Of a stretch of DNA of 64,000 bases, positions 16,659-23,745 are shown in pieces (the stretch's first letter is position 1; the number at the start of each line of letters is the position of its first letter). Location of the stretch: NCBI RefSeq assembly GCF_015689175.1, contig NZ_CP065047.1, positions 5,766,001 through 5,830,000 of the forward strand. Direction: 5' to 3'. The translations under genes and the position numbers were made by a program. This stretch comes from Mycobacterium kubicae. Its GTDB lineage: Bacteria; Actinomycetota; Actinomycetes; Mycobacteriales; Mycobacteriaceae. The notes below the pieces were generated by a model. The model had not been told where the DNA came from and made no database searches. It worked only from the letters and a program-made list of their open reading frames with translations.

Positions 16659-16804
16659 TATGCGTTCCTGTTCTCGCTGGTAGGAGGGTGGTCGCCGCCG
16701 GCGTCAGCTCGGCAGTGCGGGTCGTGCCGGAACTCATGCTCGGGATCGTCGAGACACATCAGGCAGCGGGCCAGGTGTCCGCAGCGGCGACACGGCGGAT
16801 TCAT
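16658..16804 (-). CDS. 48-residue zinc-ribbon-like protein
   Basis: Starts MNPPCRRCGHLARCLMCLDD and ends TSENRNA. CxxC-GHLARC-xxC gives four cysteines in a zinc-knuckle arrangement, plus a later HDPHC. Its ATG overlaps the upstream gene's TGA (ATGA) and its TAA overlaps the downstream ATG (TAATG). It fills exactly what would otherwise be a 140-bp gap in the coupled chain, which is the main argument that it is real. Confidence 0.72.
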   Translation of the reverse strand: MNPPCRRCGHLARCLMCLDDPEHEFRHDPHCRADAGGDHPPTSENRNA

Positions 16805-17052
16805 CGGTCGATCCCGAAGATCATCTTCAACGCGTCCGGGTTCACGTCGGCAGCGTCGAACGTCATCCGCGTAAACGCGCTGACCCTCGGCCGGTGTCCG
16901 GGGTTGCGCCGGCGGTGCTGCTCGGCCCAGAACTCGACGTCGCCGCGGTCGCCCGACTCCGATCGCGGATAGATCCGTTCGCCGTAGTCGATCCCGATCG
17001 TGTAGTCACAGTCGCGGCACTCCGCCGACCAGCCCGACGTCGCTTCGCTCAT
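16801..17052 (-). CDS. 83-residue prophage protein, zinc-finger-like N-terminus
   Basis: MSEATSGWSAECRDCDYTIG, with CxxC and a later WAEQHRRRNPGHRPRV (two His/His-like ligands). This pattern is common in actinophage proteins that resemble a C2H2-type finger. Start chosen from the ATGA overlap with the preceding 36-residue gene; stop overlaps the next ATG. Function unknown. Confidence 0.68.
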   Translation of the reverse strand: MSEATSGWSAECRDCDYTIGIDYGERIYPRSESGDRGDVEFWAEQHRRRNPGHRPRVSAFTRMTFDAADVNPDALKMIFGIDR

Positions 17053-17159
17053 CGCGGCATCCTTTCGGCCGGCACAAACGCGGCGTAAACGTGGCAGATG
17101 AACCCGTTTCGCCGCACGTCGGGCGTCAGCGACCAGGCGCCGCAACAGGGGCACTTCAT
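17049..17159 (-). CDS. 36-residue Cys-rich peptide
   Basis: MKCPCCGAWSLTPDVRRNGF then ICHVYAAFVPAERMPR. A CPCCG knuckle near the N-terminus. The ATG overlaps the TGA of the RuvC-like gene and its TGA overlaps the next ATG, so it sits perfectly in the coupled chain. Compact single zinc-binding peptide in phage style; function unknown. Confidence 0.62.
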   Translation of the reverse strand: MKCPCCGAWSLTPDVRRNGFICHVYAAFVPAERMPR

Positions 17160-17746
17160 CGTGCCCGCGCGATCTTCGGCCACGGCAGCAGCGCTAGCGC
17201 GGTTGTGTGGCGTTTCTTGGGCTCGAACGGGATCGGGTCGCCGAGCTTGAACGCGCCCATGGTGGCGTAGCCGATCGCGTCGGCCAGGTCGTCGGGGTGG
17301 TCGACGGTGATTCGCAGCTTCAACAGCGGCGGGTTGATCTGGCCGGCATACCAAGCGTCGATCGCTGCCATCATGTCGCGCTTCGATGCGCGGCCGGCGC
17401 CGGTAACCCACGCTTTCCCGGTCGAGTTGTTCACGACGACGCCGGCGACGCCGCGCGCGTCGAGGTTGCCGTAAATGCCGTGCCAGATCGCGGCGCGGTC
17501 GAACTCGTTGCCCTGGTTGCCTACGGCGTAGGGGTGTTCTTCGATCACGAACACGTCCGGGGTGCCGGCAGTGAACGCGGCCTCGGTTACCTCGCGGATC
17601 ATTCGGCGGACGCGGCGTGATCGCGTGACGTAGGTGGCGCCGTTGTGCCCTTCTCGCCCGTATCGGCCATAGTGCGCGAGTTTGCCGTCTGCCAGGACGG
17701 CGACGCCGGTCGACGTCAGCGACGGGTCAATACCGACGGCGATCAT
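17156..17746 (-). CDS. RuvC-like Holliday junction resolvase
   Basis: 196 residues with an RNase H-fold resolvase signature: MIAVGIDPSLTSTGVAVLAD (catalytic Asp7), FVIEEHPYA (acidic strand 4) and HPDDLADAIGYATMGAF (C-terminal catalytic Asp pair). It would cleave four-way junctions or branched DNA during phage replication and packaging. The metal ligands appear intact, so the enzyme may still be functional. Starts with an ATGA overlap with the preceding gene. It belongs with RecE and RecT further upstream in the same operon as a recombination module. Confidence 0.85.
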   Translation of the reverse strand: MIAVGIDPSLTSTGVAVLADGKLAHYGRYGREGHNGATYVTRSRRVRRMIREVTEAAFTAGTPDVFVIEEHPYAVGNQGNEFDRAAIWHGIYGNLDARGVAGVVVNNSTGKAWVTGAGRASKRDMMAAIDAWYAGQINPPLLKLRITVDHPDDLADAIGYATMGAFKLGDPIPFEPKKRHTTALALLPWPKIARAR

Positions 17747-18195
17747 CGGGCATCGTCACTGGCGCCGCATTCGGTGCAGCGCCAGCCCGTCGGAGTGTCA
17801 ACTGTGGTGCGCTTGCCGCAGCCGAGACATTGGAAGTCGTCGTCCGGGGGCTCGGCGTCCGCGATCATTTCGGCGTCTTCGGCGTCTACGACGGGCTTCA
17901 CGTTTTCGAGCACTTCGGCCGCGCGGATCCACGCCGCGGCCAGCGCGCGTGCCTGCTCGGCGTTCTTTGCGTAGTCCTTGCCATCCCAGATCGAAGCGAG
18001 CCAGCCGGGGCCAGCGTCGTTCGGGTAGATCCGCAGACGGTGCCCGCGATCAGGTTCGCCGCCGGCAGTGTCGGGCGGCATGACGAACGGGATCACGTAC
18101 CCGTCGATCGCGCCGTCGGGCCCGTCGGGGTGCCAGGCCGGCAGCGGCAGAACGAGCGGGTTGAATATCGCGACGTGCTCGCGCTCGCCGGTCAT
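17743..18195 (-). CDS. 150-residue prophage protein with C-terminal zinc ribbon
   Basis: MTGEREHVAIFNPLVLPLPA, an N-terminal domain with HRLRIYPNDAGPGWLASIWD, a helix (AEQARALAAAWIRAAEVLEN), an acidic linker, and a terminal zinc ribbon FQCLGCGKRTTVDT..WRCTECGASDDAR (CxxC-CxxC). Overlaps both neighbours by 4 bp. Function unknown; the ribbon suggests nucleic-acid or protein binding. Confidence 0.68.
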   Translation of the reverse strand: MTGEREHVAIFNPLVLPLPAWHPDGPDGAIDGYVIPFVMPPDTAGGEPDRGHRLRIYPNDAGPGWLASIWDGKDYAKNAEQARALAAAWIRAAEVLENVKPVVDAEDAEMIADAEPPDDDFQCLGCGKRTTVDTPTGWRCTECGASDDAR

Positions 18196-18761
18196 CGCTC
18201 AACGCTTTCAAGGTCGGCCGTCGGGATGCTGGTATCGACGGGCGTATCGGAAAACTCTTCGAGGTCGAGCGCGACGTCGGCGATCGGCGGTTCGCCGTAA
18301 GCGCAGCGGACTTCGGTCACTTTGCCGGTGCGGCCGACCCAATCGCCGCGCTTGACGCGGACCCGCTGCCCTACGGCGGGCTCGTCGTCCGGGTGCAGCT
18401 TCGCCGGCGGATCCGTCTCGGAAAGCATGTCCGATTTCGGCTCGCCAGCCACGCGCGGCGGTTTCCGCAGCTTCTCTTCGAACGCCGATTTCGCGCGCGT
18501 GCGCCGCTTGATGGCCCGCTGCTCGCGGTCGAGCACGTAGCGGCCAGCGTCGCGGCCGGGATCCTCGTCGGCGGTCGCCAGGCGGGCCAGGACGTCGGCT
18601 TCGAGCATGGTTGCCCAATAGATTTCGGGCAGCGGGTCAACGAGCTTCTTCCGGTGGTCGAGCTTGAGTTTCTGAGCGGCTTCGATCCGGTCCCAGGCGC
18701 CGACGAACGCGTTCGCGCGTAGGTCGGGCCCTGGTCCGTATTCGGGGAGCTGGTCGGTCAT
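18192..18761 (-). CDS. 189-residue prophage protein of unknown function
   Basis: MTDQLPEYGPGPDLRANAFV. An alpha-helical, charged N-terminal half (WDRIEAAQKLKLDHRKKLVD, REQRAIKRRTRAKSAFEEKL) is followed by a C-terminal SH3-like or KOW-like stretch (VGQRVRVKRGDWVGRTGKVT). The KOW-type loop is suggestive of nucleic-acid binding only. ATG at 18761 overlaps the preceding TGA and is preceded by the CCCACCAGAAAGGC leader motif shared by several prophage genes. Confidence 0.65.
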   Translation of the reverse strand: MTDQLPEYGPGPDLRANAFVGAWDRIEAAQKLKLDHRKKLVDPLPEIYWATMLEADVLARLATADEDPGRDAGRYVLDREQRAIKRRTRAKSAFEEKLRKPPRVAGEPKSDMLSETDPPAKLHPDDEPAVGQRVRVKRGDWVGRTGKVTEVRCAYGEPPIADVALDLEEFSDTPVDTSIPTADLESVER

Positions 18762-19015
18762 TTCGTGCCTTTCTGGTGGGTTGGGCAGTGATACGTGCGG
18801 GTGTCGGGGCGGTATTGCCACGGCTTGCCGCCCTTCTCGGATGGCAGCCGGATTGCGCCGCAGTCTTCGCAGAGCAGCGGGGCGGGCTCGACGGTGCAGT
18901 CGGGGCGGTGCTCGACGTCCTGGTCCTCGTCGCCGATCGCGGCGCCGCAGCCCGGACACGCTGCCAGGGTCGCGGTCCAGTTCGCTTGCATCCCCTTGGA
19001 AGTCAGCGCGGGCAT
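18758..19015 (-). CDS. 85-residue double zinc-ribbon protein
   Basis: MPALTSKGMQANWTATLAAC, with cysteine pairs CPGCG, DCTVEP, LLCEDCG and a final YHCPTH, the layout of two zinc knuckles. Stop overlaps the ATG of the next gene. The start at 19015 has no good ribosome-binding site of its own and lies inside a possible 26-codon leader gene, so it may be translated by coupling; Met9 is an alternative. Function unknown. Confidence 0.6.
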   Translation of the reverse strand: MPALTSKGMQANWTATLAACPGCGAAIGDEDQDVEHRPDCTVEPAPLLCEDCGAIRLPSEKGGKPWQYRPDTRTYHCPTHQKGTK

Positions 19016-19083
19016 TGCTGGCCTGTGGATAACGCGGATCCGATCGGCGCCGGCGCCAGCCGGTCGCCGTGTTCGGTGCTCAT
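19003..19083 (-). CDS. Possible 26-codon peptide or translational leader
   Basis: MSTEHGDRLAPAPIGSALST then GQQCPR. GAAAGG lies 8 bp before its ATG, a better initiation signal than that of the following zinc protein, whose start it overlaps by 13 bp in another frame. It may be a genuine tiny gene or a leader that delivers ribosomes to the next start. Confidence 0.35.
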   Translation of the reverse strand: MSTEHGDRLAPAPIGSALSTGQQCPR

Positions 19084-19172
19084 CGTTCGAACCTTTCGAG
19101 TGAAAATCGTTCGCGCGTCGTGCGCGTTGGCTTAGGTGACCGATCCGCTTGTGGTGAGTTAGTTCTTCGTTA

Positions 19173-19282
19173 GTCCGTCCGTCCGTCCGTAGCATCGGCG
19201 GACCGCATCGAATCCGTATGCGGACCGCATCGCTCGGCGCCATGTGCGAATCGCATTGCGCCGCTAGGCGGATTCCGCATTG
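19173..19282. repeat. Cluster of dyad repeats and a GTCC microsatellite
   Basis: Four related dyads: GCGGACCGCATCG at 19198 and 19220, GCGAATCGCATTG at 19246, and GCGGATTCCGCATTG at 19268, spaced 22, 26 and 22 bp. Each contains a short palindrome (GCGG-A-CCGC type) followed by AT(C/T)G. Next to them GTCC is repeated four times at 19173-19188. They overlap the 3' end of the replication-protein-like gene. They could be iterons of a replication origin or the eroded low-complexity tail of that gene. Confidence 0.5.
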
Positions 19283-19635
19283 CCGTTGCCATGCCAGCGG
19301 ACGTTCGCGGCCTTGCGCGCAGCGTCGATCGCGCGTTTCTTGCGCTCCTGCGTTTCGGCGGTCGACGGCTGGAACTCGGCCCAGTCGTGAACCTCCCAGC
19401 CGTTGCCGGCGGGATCCCATAAACCAACGTCGACAAGGACTTTCGCGTCGGCCTTGGTGGCGTGCAGGAACGGCAGCGACGCGGCCGGCAAGAATCCGTC
19501 GGTACCGTGCGCGCCGGCGTAGGCCAGCGACGAGACATAGACGAACAGCGGGCGGAACTTCTTCTCTTCGACGAGCGCGAGAACCTTCGGATTGCTTGGG
19601 AATTGGGTATCGAGTCGAACCCACGGCAGCCCCAT
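19264..19635 (-). CDS. Phage replisome-organiser-like protein (DnaD/Rep winged-helix type), short
   Basis: 123 residues: MGLPWVRLDTQFPSNPKVLA, then FLPAASLPFLHATKADAKVL, WEVHDWAEFQPSTAETQERK and a basic Ala-rich helix ending NVRWHGNGNAESA. This is the conserved N-terminal domain of actinophage replication-initiation or DnaD-like proteins; homologues I recall continue into a longer low-complexity tail. The stop here lies at the edge of the dyad repeats, so the tail may have been lost. The ATG at 19635 is preceded by CCACCAGAAAGGC, the shared leader motif. Probably acts in phage DNA replication. Confidence 0.62.
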   Translation of the reverse strand: MGLPWVRLDTQFPSNPKVLALVEEKKFRPLFVYVSSLAYAGAHGTDGFLPAASLPFLHATKADAKVLVDVGLWDPAGNGWEVHDWAEFQPSTAETQERKKRAIDAARKAANVRWHGNGNAESA

Positions 19636-19666
19636 TTACGGCCTTTCTGGTGGTGGTTTGAGGGAC

Positions 19667-19697
19667 GCCGGCCGGCTACGCTGCTGAACCGGCCGGC
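19667..19697 (-). terminator. Perfect 9-bp hairpin between two prophage gene groups
   Basis: GCCGGCCGG-(13 nt)-CCGGCCGGC sits between the stop of the gene at 19706 and the leader of the gene starting at 19635. It has no U-tract. A near-identical hairpin is at 25564-25598 in the same kind of position, so these look like internal terminators or RNA-processing points dividing the leftward operon. Confidence 0.5.
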
Positions 19698-19705
19698 GCC
19701 CGGAT

Positions 19706-19834
19706 TTACTCGTCGACGAACGTGTTTTCGTGCCCGCAGGGGCAAACGCCGGCCGTTTCCGGCCCGTCGCGGAACATGCGGTGACACTTCGCGCACTCGG
19801 AATACCAGTGCTCGGCGCCGTCGACGTCGACCAT
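19706..19834 (-). CDS. 42-residue zinc-ribbon peptide
   Basis: MVDVDGAEHWYSECAKCHRM, then FRDGPETAGVCPCGHENTFV and DE. CxxC...CPCGH is a classic zinc knuckle. The ATG overlaps the TGA of the preceding gene (TGATG), which supports translation. It is followed by a GC-rich hairpin. Function unknown. Confidence 0.68.
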   Translation of the reverse strand: MVDVDGAEHWYSECAKCHRMFRDGPETAGVCPCGHENTFVDE

Positions 19835-20160
19835 CAGGCAGCCCGAGTGATGATTGGGCCCGTAGTGCCGCGGTAGCGGATCCGCTCGGTGACGTGTTGC
19901 AGCTTCCCGCGGGGCTTCCGGCCCAGCGCAGCCGCTTCGGCCTCCTGAACGGGCGTGTAGCCCGTCCAGTAGGTAAACGTCACTTCGCCTTCGATCCGGG
20001 CAATGAACGCGCGAGCGGCCCGTTTGGCGAGCCAGCGGGCCCGGTACATCTTCGACGTAAGCACTGTTTCGCCGTTGCCCATAGACACGGTGAACCAGTA
20101 GTCGCCGGTGTTGCTCGCGTTCGGGCCCGCTTCGGACTGGCGGACGACGACCGGCCTCAT
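19834..20160 (-). CDS. 108-residue protein with YegP/DUF1508-like segment
   Basis: MRPVVVRQSEAGPNASNTGD, then YWFTVSMGNGETVLTSKMYR, reminiscent of the DUF1508 (YegP) beta-hairpin that reads W/YxFxLxAxNGExIxxSExY, and a helix RARWLAKRAARAFIARI. The C-terminal EAEAAALGRKPRGKLQHVTE is basic. ATG overlaps the preceding stop. DUF1508 proteins have no settled function; this match is by pattern only. Confidence 0.55.
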   Translation of the reverse strand: MRPVVVRQSEAGPNASNTGDYWFTVSMGNGETVLTSKMYRARWLAKRAARAFIARIEGEVTFTYWTGYTPVQEAEAAALGRKPRGKLQHVTERIRYRGTTGPIITRAA

Positions 20161-20714
20161 TTCTTGCCGCCGTCCGAGAACGCGACGACGTTCGAGGGTT
20201 CGGGATCCGGCTGGTCGCCGTCGCCCTGGTCCTCGGGGGCGTGGTCGTTCTGGTGCTTGGCGTCCGGGTCGATCGGGTCGCCGTCTTCGTCGAACATCGG
20301 CGGTTCGTTCTGCTCCTTCTCGGCGCGCTCGGCCTCTTCACGCTCGGCCTGCTCGCGCGCCGCCTTCGCCTTCGCCGCGGCCTGCTCGGCGAGGATCTGT
20401 TCTTTTGTCGGCGGTCGCGCGGTGCCCGGTCGCCACATGTCGCCGACGCGCCGGCAACGGCGGATCGGGATTTCCTTCTCCCCGTTCTCGGTGAAGCGGA
20501 TCGACTCTTCGACGACTTCGAGTTCGACCATCATCGTTATCCGTTCGAGCCCGTCGGGCGCGTCGTCGAGGGTCGCTACGTGCGCGCCGGACAGATAGAT
20601 TTCCGCGCGCTCGCGGGTGGCGCCGGCGGTGCCGCCTTCGACGTCTTCGGGGTCGAGGTTGTCGAGGTCGTTGCCCGTCGGAATGTCTTCGGGCTTGTCG
20701 GTTATCAGCGCCAT
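20157..20714 (-). CDS. 185-residue acidic coiled-coil prophage protein
   Basis: MALITDKPEDIPTGNDLDNL, a beta-rich middle (RAEIYLSGAHVATLDDAPDG, MVELEVVEESIRFTENG), a strong heptad-rich coiled coil of Ala/Glu/Lys (about residues 100-135) and a very acidic tail. Its ATG directly follows the recT stop (TAAATG), and the CCCACCAG-AAGG leader motif lies at 20721-20740 inside the recT end. Co-expressed with RecT, so a recombination or single-strand-DNA accessory role is possible; not recognised. Confidence 0.6.
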   Translation of the reverse strand: MALITDKPEDIPTGNDLDNLDPEDVEGGTAGATRERAEIYLSGAHVATLDDAPDGLERITMMVELEVVEESIRFTENGEKEIPIRRCRRVGDMWRPGTARPPTKEQILAEQAAAKAKAAREQAEREEAERAEKEQNEPPMFDEDGDPIDPDAKHQNDHAPEDQGDGDQPDPEPSNVVAFSDGGKK

Positions 20715-22085
20715 TTACTCGGTTCCTTCACTGGTGGGGGCGCCGGCGTCGCCGGCCTGATTCGCCTCGCGCGCAGCGTCGGACAAGATGCCGGCGATCT
20801 GCTCGTCGAGGACGCCTTCTTGCTGCGACCAGGCGTAGAGCTGGTCGGCGACTTTTCCGACTGCAACGTCGTCGAGGTCGTCCGTCGACGTCACGTCGTC
20901 GCGTTCGAGAATCGAGCGGTAGACAGCGATCCGGCCGTCGCGGTCCTTGTCGCCGGCGATCCCGGCGTCGCCGCAGAGCGTGAACAGCCGCTTTTCAAGT
21001 GCTTGCCGCATACGGGATTTCGGCCGGTCGGGATCCGCGGCCGGCGCCGTCGAGCGTTTCGCCGCGATCTTGCGCGACTTCGCCTTCGCCTCGGTTTCCG
21101 GCTCTTTGACCTGCGCGGGTTCAACTTTCGCGCTCACGTTTGAGGGCTCGGCCGGCGGCTCGGGTACCGTCTCGGATTGCTCGGCCGGCGACGGCTCGGG
21201 ATCGGCGGGCCCTTCGCCGCTTTCCTGCGTCACGTCGCCGGCCGGCGCCTGGTGGGTCCGCACTTCCTCTGCGGTGGGCGGGTTGTCGCCGGCGATTCCG
21301 TCGGACGACAACGGCGCCTCTTCGGCGAAAATCTGGTCCTCGGTGACGCGCGACGATTGCACGCGCGCCGGCGCGGGTTCCCGGTCGAATTGCCGCTGGT
21401 CCTCGGATTCGAGCTCTTCGCGGGTGTAGCTGATCCCCATGAGCACGTCGGGCGCCAGTTCCCGGCAAACCTCTGCTTGCGCTTTGGCTTTCAGCATCGT
21501 TTGCGGGTCGGTGATGTACTTCATGTTTCCGACGATCGAAACGGTCGTCTTGCCGTCCCACGTCTTCGACGTCGTGATCCAGTCCTCTTTGATGTCCGGC
21601 CGACGCTTCGAGTCCTGCGAAGACGGCATCGGCACGTACCCGGCCTGAATTGCGCGCTCTATCGTCCAGGTGCTCGACGCCGTTTCGCCGTCCGGCGCAA
21701 CGCCTTCGACGGTTACCGACTTGTCGGACTGCTCGACGGTGCGGACCTTGTAGCCGCGCGACTTGAGCAGCCCGACCATCGTTCGCGCTTCGAGCGATGG
21801 CATTCCGTGAATGGGCACGACACGCTGTAGCGACTGAATCGGGTTGAGTCCCAGTTCGGAGCCGTAGAGGATCGCCGCCGTCGCGTCGCCCTGTTTCTGT
21901 CTGCCGAAGAAGCGTTTCGGAACCATCGTCGTCGCTACCAGCTGGCCGGCGAGTTTCCACGCGGTGTTATAAACCTCGGCGTGCTCGTACAGCACGGCGA
22001 CGGCGGTCGTTGAATGCGGGCGCGCTGGTGGGAAAACTTCGAGCGTCCCGGAGTCGTCGCGCTCGGCTATCTCGTTGCTGGTCAT
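20715..22085 (-). CDS. recT: RecT-family single-strand annealing protein
   Basis: 456 residues. The first 240 carry the RecT-type phage recombinase pattern: LAGQLVATTMVPKRFFGRQK, GDATAAILYGSELGLNPIQS, QRVVPIHGMPSLEARTMVGL and a conserved MKYITDPQTMLKAKAQAEVC with EVCRELAPDVLMGISYTREE. A long acidic, Pro-rich linker follows and then a helical C-terminal domain that may bind partner proteins. RecT anneals complementary single strands during recombination; with the exonuclease gene 16 bp upstream it forms a RecE/RecT pair. It is longer than the classical ~270-residue RecT. Confidence 0.85.
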   Translation of the reverse strand: MTSNEIAERDDSGTLEVFPPARPHSTTAVAVLYEHAEVYNTAWKLAGQLVATTMVPKRFFGRQKQGDATAAILYGSELGLNPIQSLQRVVPIHGMPSLEARTMVGLLKSRGYKVRTVEQSDKSVTVEGVAPDGETASSTWTIERAIQAGYVPMPSSQDSKRRPDIKEDWITTSKTWDGKTTVSIVGNMKYITDPQTMLKAKAQAEVCRELAPDVLMGISYTREELESEDQRQFDREPAPARVQSSRVTEDQIFAEEAPLSSDGIAGDNPPTAEEVRTHQAPAGDVTQESGEGPADPEPSPAEQSETVPEPPAEPSNVSAKVEPAQVKEPETEAKAKSRKIAAKRSTAPAADPDRPKSRMRQALEKRLFTLCGDAGIAGDKDRDGRIAVYRSILERDDVTSTDDLDDVAVGKVADQLYAWSQQEGVLDEQIAGILSDAAREANQAGDAGAPTSEGTE

Positions 22086-22101
22086 GCGGTTTGGTGCCTT
22101 C

Positions 22102-23187
22102 CTATCTGGTGGGTTGGTAAATCTCTTCGAGGGAGTCTTCGATCTGCTTCACTGCCCAGCCGGCCATCCCGACGGTTTGAATCCCCTCGTATCCGGGCCA
22201 GCGGTCCGCCTCGATGCAGCGGGCGAACAGTTCGATCGCTGCGCGGTTTTGGCGCCGGCCGAGCTCGACGACTTCGGGTTCGATCGAGCACACCGACACG
22301 GTGTAGGGCGCCGTTTTCGACTGGACGACGAACAGGAATCCGACGTCTTCGAGTCCGAGTTCAGCGAGCCCGTCTTCATAGAACGCCTGCTGCTGGTGGT
22401 AGCCGTAGTCGAAAACGGCGCGCTGGAATTGCTTCGGGTTCGCCGACGTCGCGGTCTTGTAGTCGACGCAGATCGGCCGGCCTGGCAGCTCGGGCAGGAA
22501 GTCCGGCCGGCAGCGCAGCCGGACGCCGGTCGCGTCGTCGTGCCAGTAAATCGAGTGCTCGGCTTGCCCTTTCGATAGCAGCCGCGCCGCGATCCGGTGC
22601 TGGAAAACGCGGCCGGCCATTGTCTGCGCTTTTTCCATGTCGGATTTAGCGATCGGCAGCCGGCCATCGCGGCGGGCTTTCGCTGCGGCCTGCTTCCACA
22701 TCGACGTCGACGTCGGGACCGCGGCCGGTTTCCCGTCGGCTTTGAGCCCGACGACTTTCGGGTCGAGCATCGCCAGCCGCGAGCCCTTGCCGAGGACCAT
22801 CTTGTGAGTTGCGTGCCCGAAGTCGAAGTTCCGGTTCGGATCCCGCGGAACGCGCCGGTGGTAGTCGAACTCTTCCGGCGTCGAACCGAGCAGGTCACGC
22901 GCCCCGGACGAGGACAACGACGCCAGATCCGAGTGATAAACGTCGTCGTCGATCGACGAGTAAATCCCGTCGTTGGCAGGGATTCCGGTTACGTCGACGC
23001 GCGGCGGGATCGCTTCGACCCGGTGCCCGAGGTCGCCGCAACCCATGTGCGCGCGGCAGCCGGCGCACAGCCAGGCTTCGTGCCCGGTGCAGAACGCCGG
23101 CCGTTCGCCGGTGGATTGCCGGCGGTATTTCTCGGCGTAGCCGCAGTTTTCGCAGCGTTCCGGGGCGGGCCCGCGGGCCGGCGTCAT
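22102..23187 (-). CDS. RecE-like / PD-(D/E)XK exonuclease with N-terminal zinc finger
   Basis: 361 residues. N-terminal double zinc finger (CENCGYAEKYRR, FCTGHEAWLCAGC) not found in classical RecE, then a RecE C-terminal/Cas4-like nuclease domain: VYHSDLASLSSSGARDLLGS (family YHxDxxxLSxS), FDFGHATHKMVLG, catalytic RLRCRPDFLPELPGRPICVD with VDYKT (D..DxK core) and YHQQQAFYEDGL (QxxxY motif). It would resect double-stranded ends 5' to 3' to feed RecT. ATG overlaps the preceding stop by 4 bp. All visible catalytic residues are intact. Confidence 0.87.
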   Translation of the reverse strand: MTPARGPAPERCENCGYAEKYRRQSTGERPAFCTGHEAWLCAGCRAHMGCGDLGHRVEAIPPRVDVTGIPANDGIYSSIDDDVYHSDLASLSSSGARDLLGSTPEEFDYHRRVPRDPNRNFDFGHATHKMVLGKGSRLAMLDPKVVGLKADGKPAAVPTSTSMWKQAAAKARRDGRLPIAKSDMEKAQTMAGRVFQHRIAARLLSKGQAEHSIYWHDDATGVRLRCRPDFLPELPGRPICVDYKTATSANPKQFQRAVFDYGYHQQQAFYEDGLAELGLEDVGFLFVVQSKTAPYTVSVCSIEPEVVELGRRQNRAAIELFARCIEADRWPGYEGIQTVGMAGWAVKQIEDSLEEIYQPTR

Positions 23188-23348
23188 CCGCGCGGCCCGT
23201 TGTGCGCGCCGTCCAGTAGCGCGGTGTGCGCTTCGATCGCAGCGGCCAGGCGCTCGTTCGCCGCGGCCTGCCGATCGAGCGCGGCGACCAAGAAGTCGAT
23301 CCGCGCGGCGGTCGGCCCGCTCAGCTTCACGTTCACGTCGCCGATCAC
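23184..23348 (-). CDS. 54-residue helical prophage protein
   Basis: GTG at 23348 overlaps the preceding TGA (GTGA): MIGDVNVKLSGPTAARIDFL, VAALDRQAAANERLAAAIEA, HTALLDGAHNGPRG. One long amphipathic, probably coiled-coil helix. Its stop overlaps the exonuclease start, so it may be a small partner of that enzyme (inference). Not recognised. Confidence 0.6.
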   Translation of the reverse strand: MIGDVNVKLSGPTAARIDFLVAALDRQAAANERLAAAIEAHTALLDGAHNGPRG

Positions 23349-23596
23349 GCGATCGCCTCCCGGTATTCGCGGATCGGGAACGCGCCGGCGTCGGTAACGC
23401 TGGTGAACGCGACGGCGCCGATCGCTGCGCGCTTGTCGCTCATCCGGCAGGGTTTGCGGAGCGTGTCGTCGTGCTGGTGGTACACAACTAATTCCAATCG
23501 GTTGTCGTTGATGGGTTCTCGATGCGTGCCGACGCGCCGGCCGCACACAGGGCAAAAGCGGGTCGCGTATCCCGGCCACCGTCGGCCGTCCGGCAT
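23345..23596 (-). CDS. 83-residue prophage protein, single zinc knuckle
   Basis: MPDGRRWPGYATRFCPVCGR, RVGTHREPINDNRLELVVYH, QHDDTLRKPC. One CPVCG knuckle plus HQHD and a third Cys. Start set by TGATG overlap with the preceding membrane peptide gene. Not recognised. Confidence 0.6.
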   Translation of the reverse strand: MPDGRRWPGYATRFCPVCGRRVGTHREPINDNRLELVVYHQHDDTLRKPCRMSDKRAAIGAVAFTSVTDAGAFPIREYREAIA

Positions 23597-23745
23597 CAGT
23601 GAGTCCGCACGTAGTCGGCGGCGCCGGCGCCGATCGCCAGCACGGCGAGCCCGATCGCGAACCACGCCGCCGGGGTAACGCCGAGCGCCAGGACCACCGC
23701 GGCGACCATCACGCCGGCCGCGGCGCCGCCCAAGATCGGCGCCAT
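23596..23745 (-). CDS. 49-residue two-helix membrane peptide
   Basis: MAPILGGAAAGVMVAAVVLA, LGVTPAAWFAIGLAVLAIGA, GAADYVRTH. Two transmembrane helices with a short turn. Start is fixed by TGATG overlap with the preceding zinc-binding gene; stop overlaps the next ATG. Could be a small inner-membrane or exclusion protein; unknown. Confidence 0.6.
   Translation of the reverse strand: MAPILGGAAAGVMVAAVVLALGVTPAAWFAIGLAVLAIGAGAADYVRTH

Noticed and set aside
19173..19282. CRISPR array
   Set aside because: Repeats are only about 13 bp, degenerate, palindromic and closely spaced, with no cas genes anywhere in the window.
18758..19624. 288-codon frame covering two prophage genes and their intergenic region
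   Set aside because: The upstream two thirds are out-of-frame shadow of the replication-protein-like gene and repeats; only the last 85 codons form a plausible zinc-ribbon protein.
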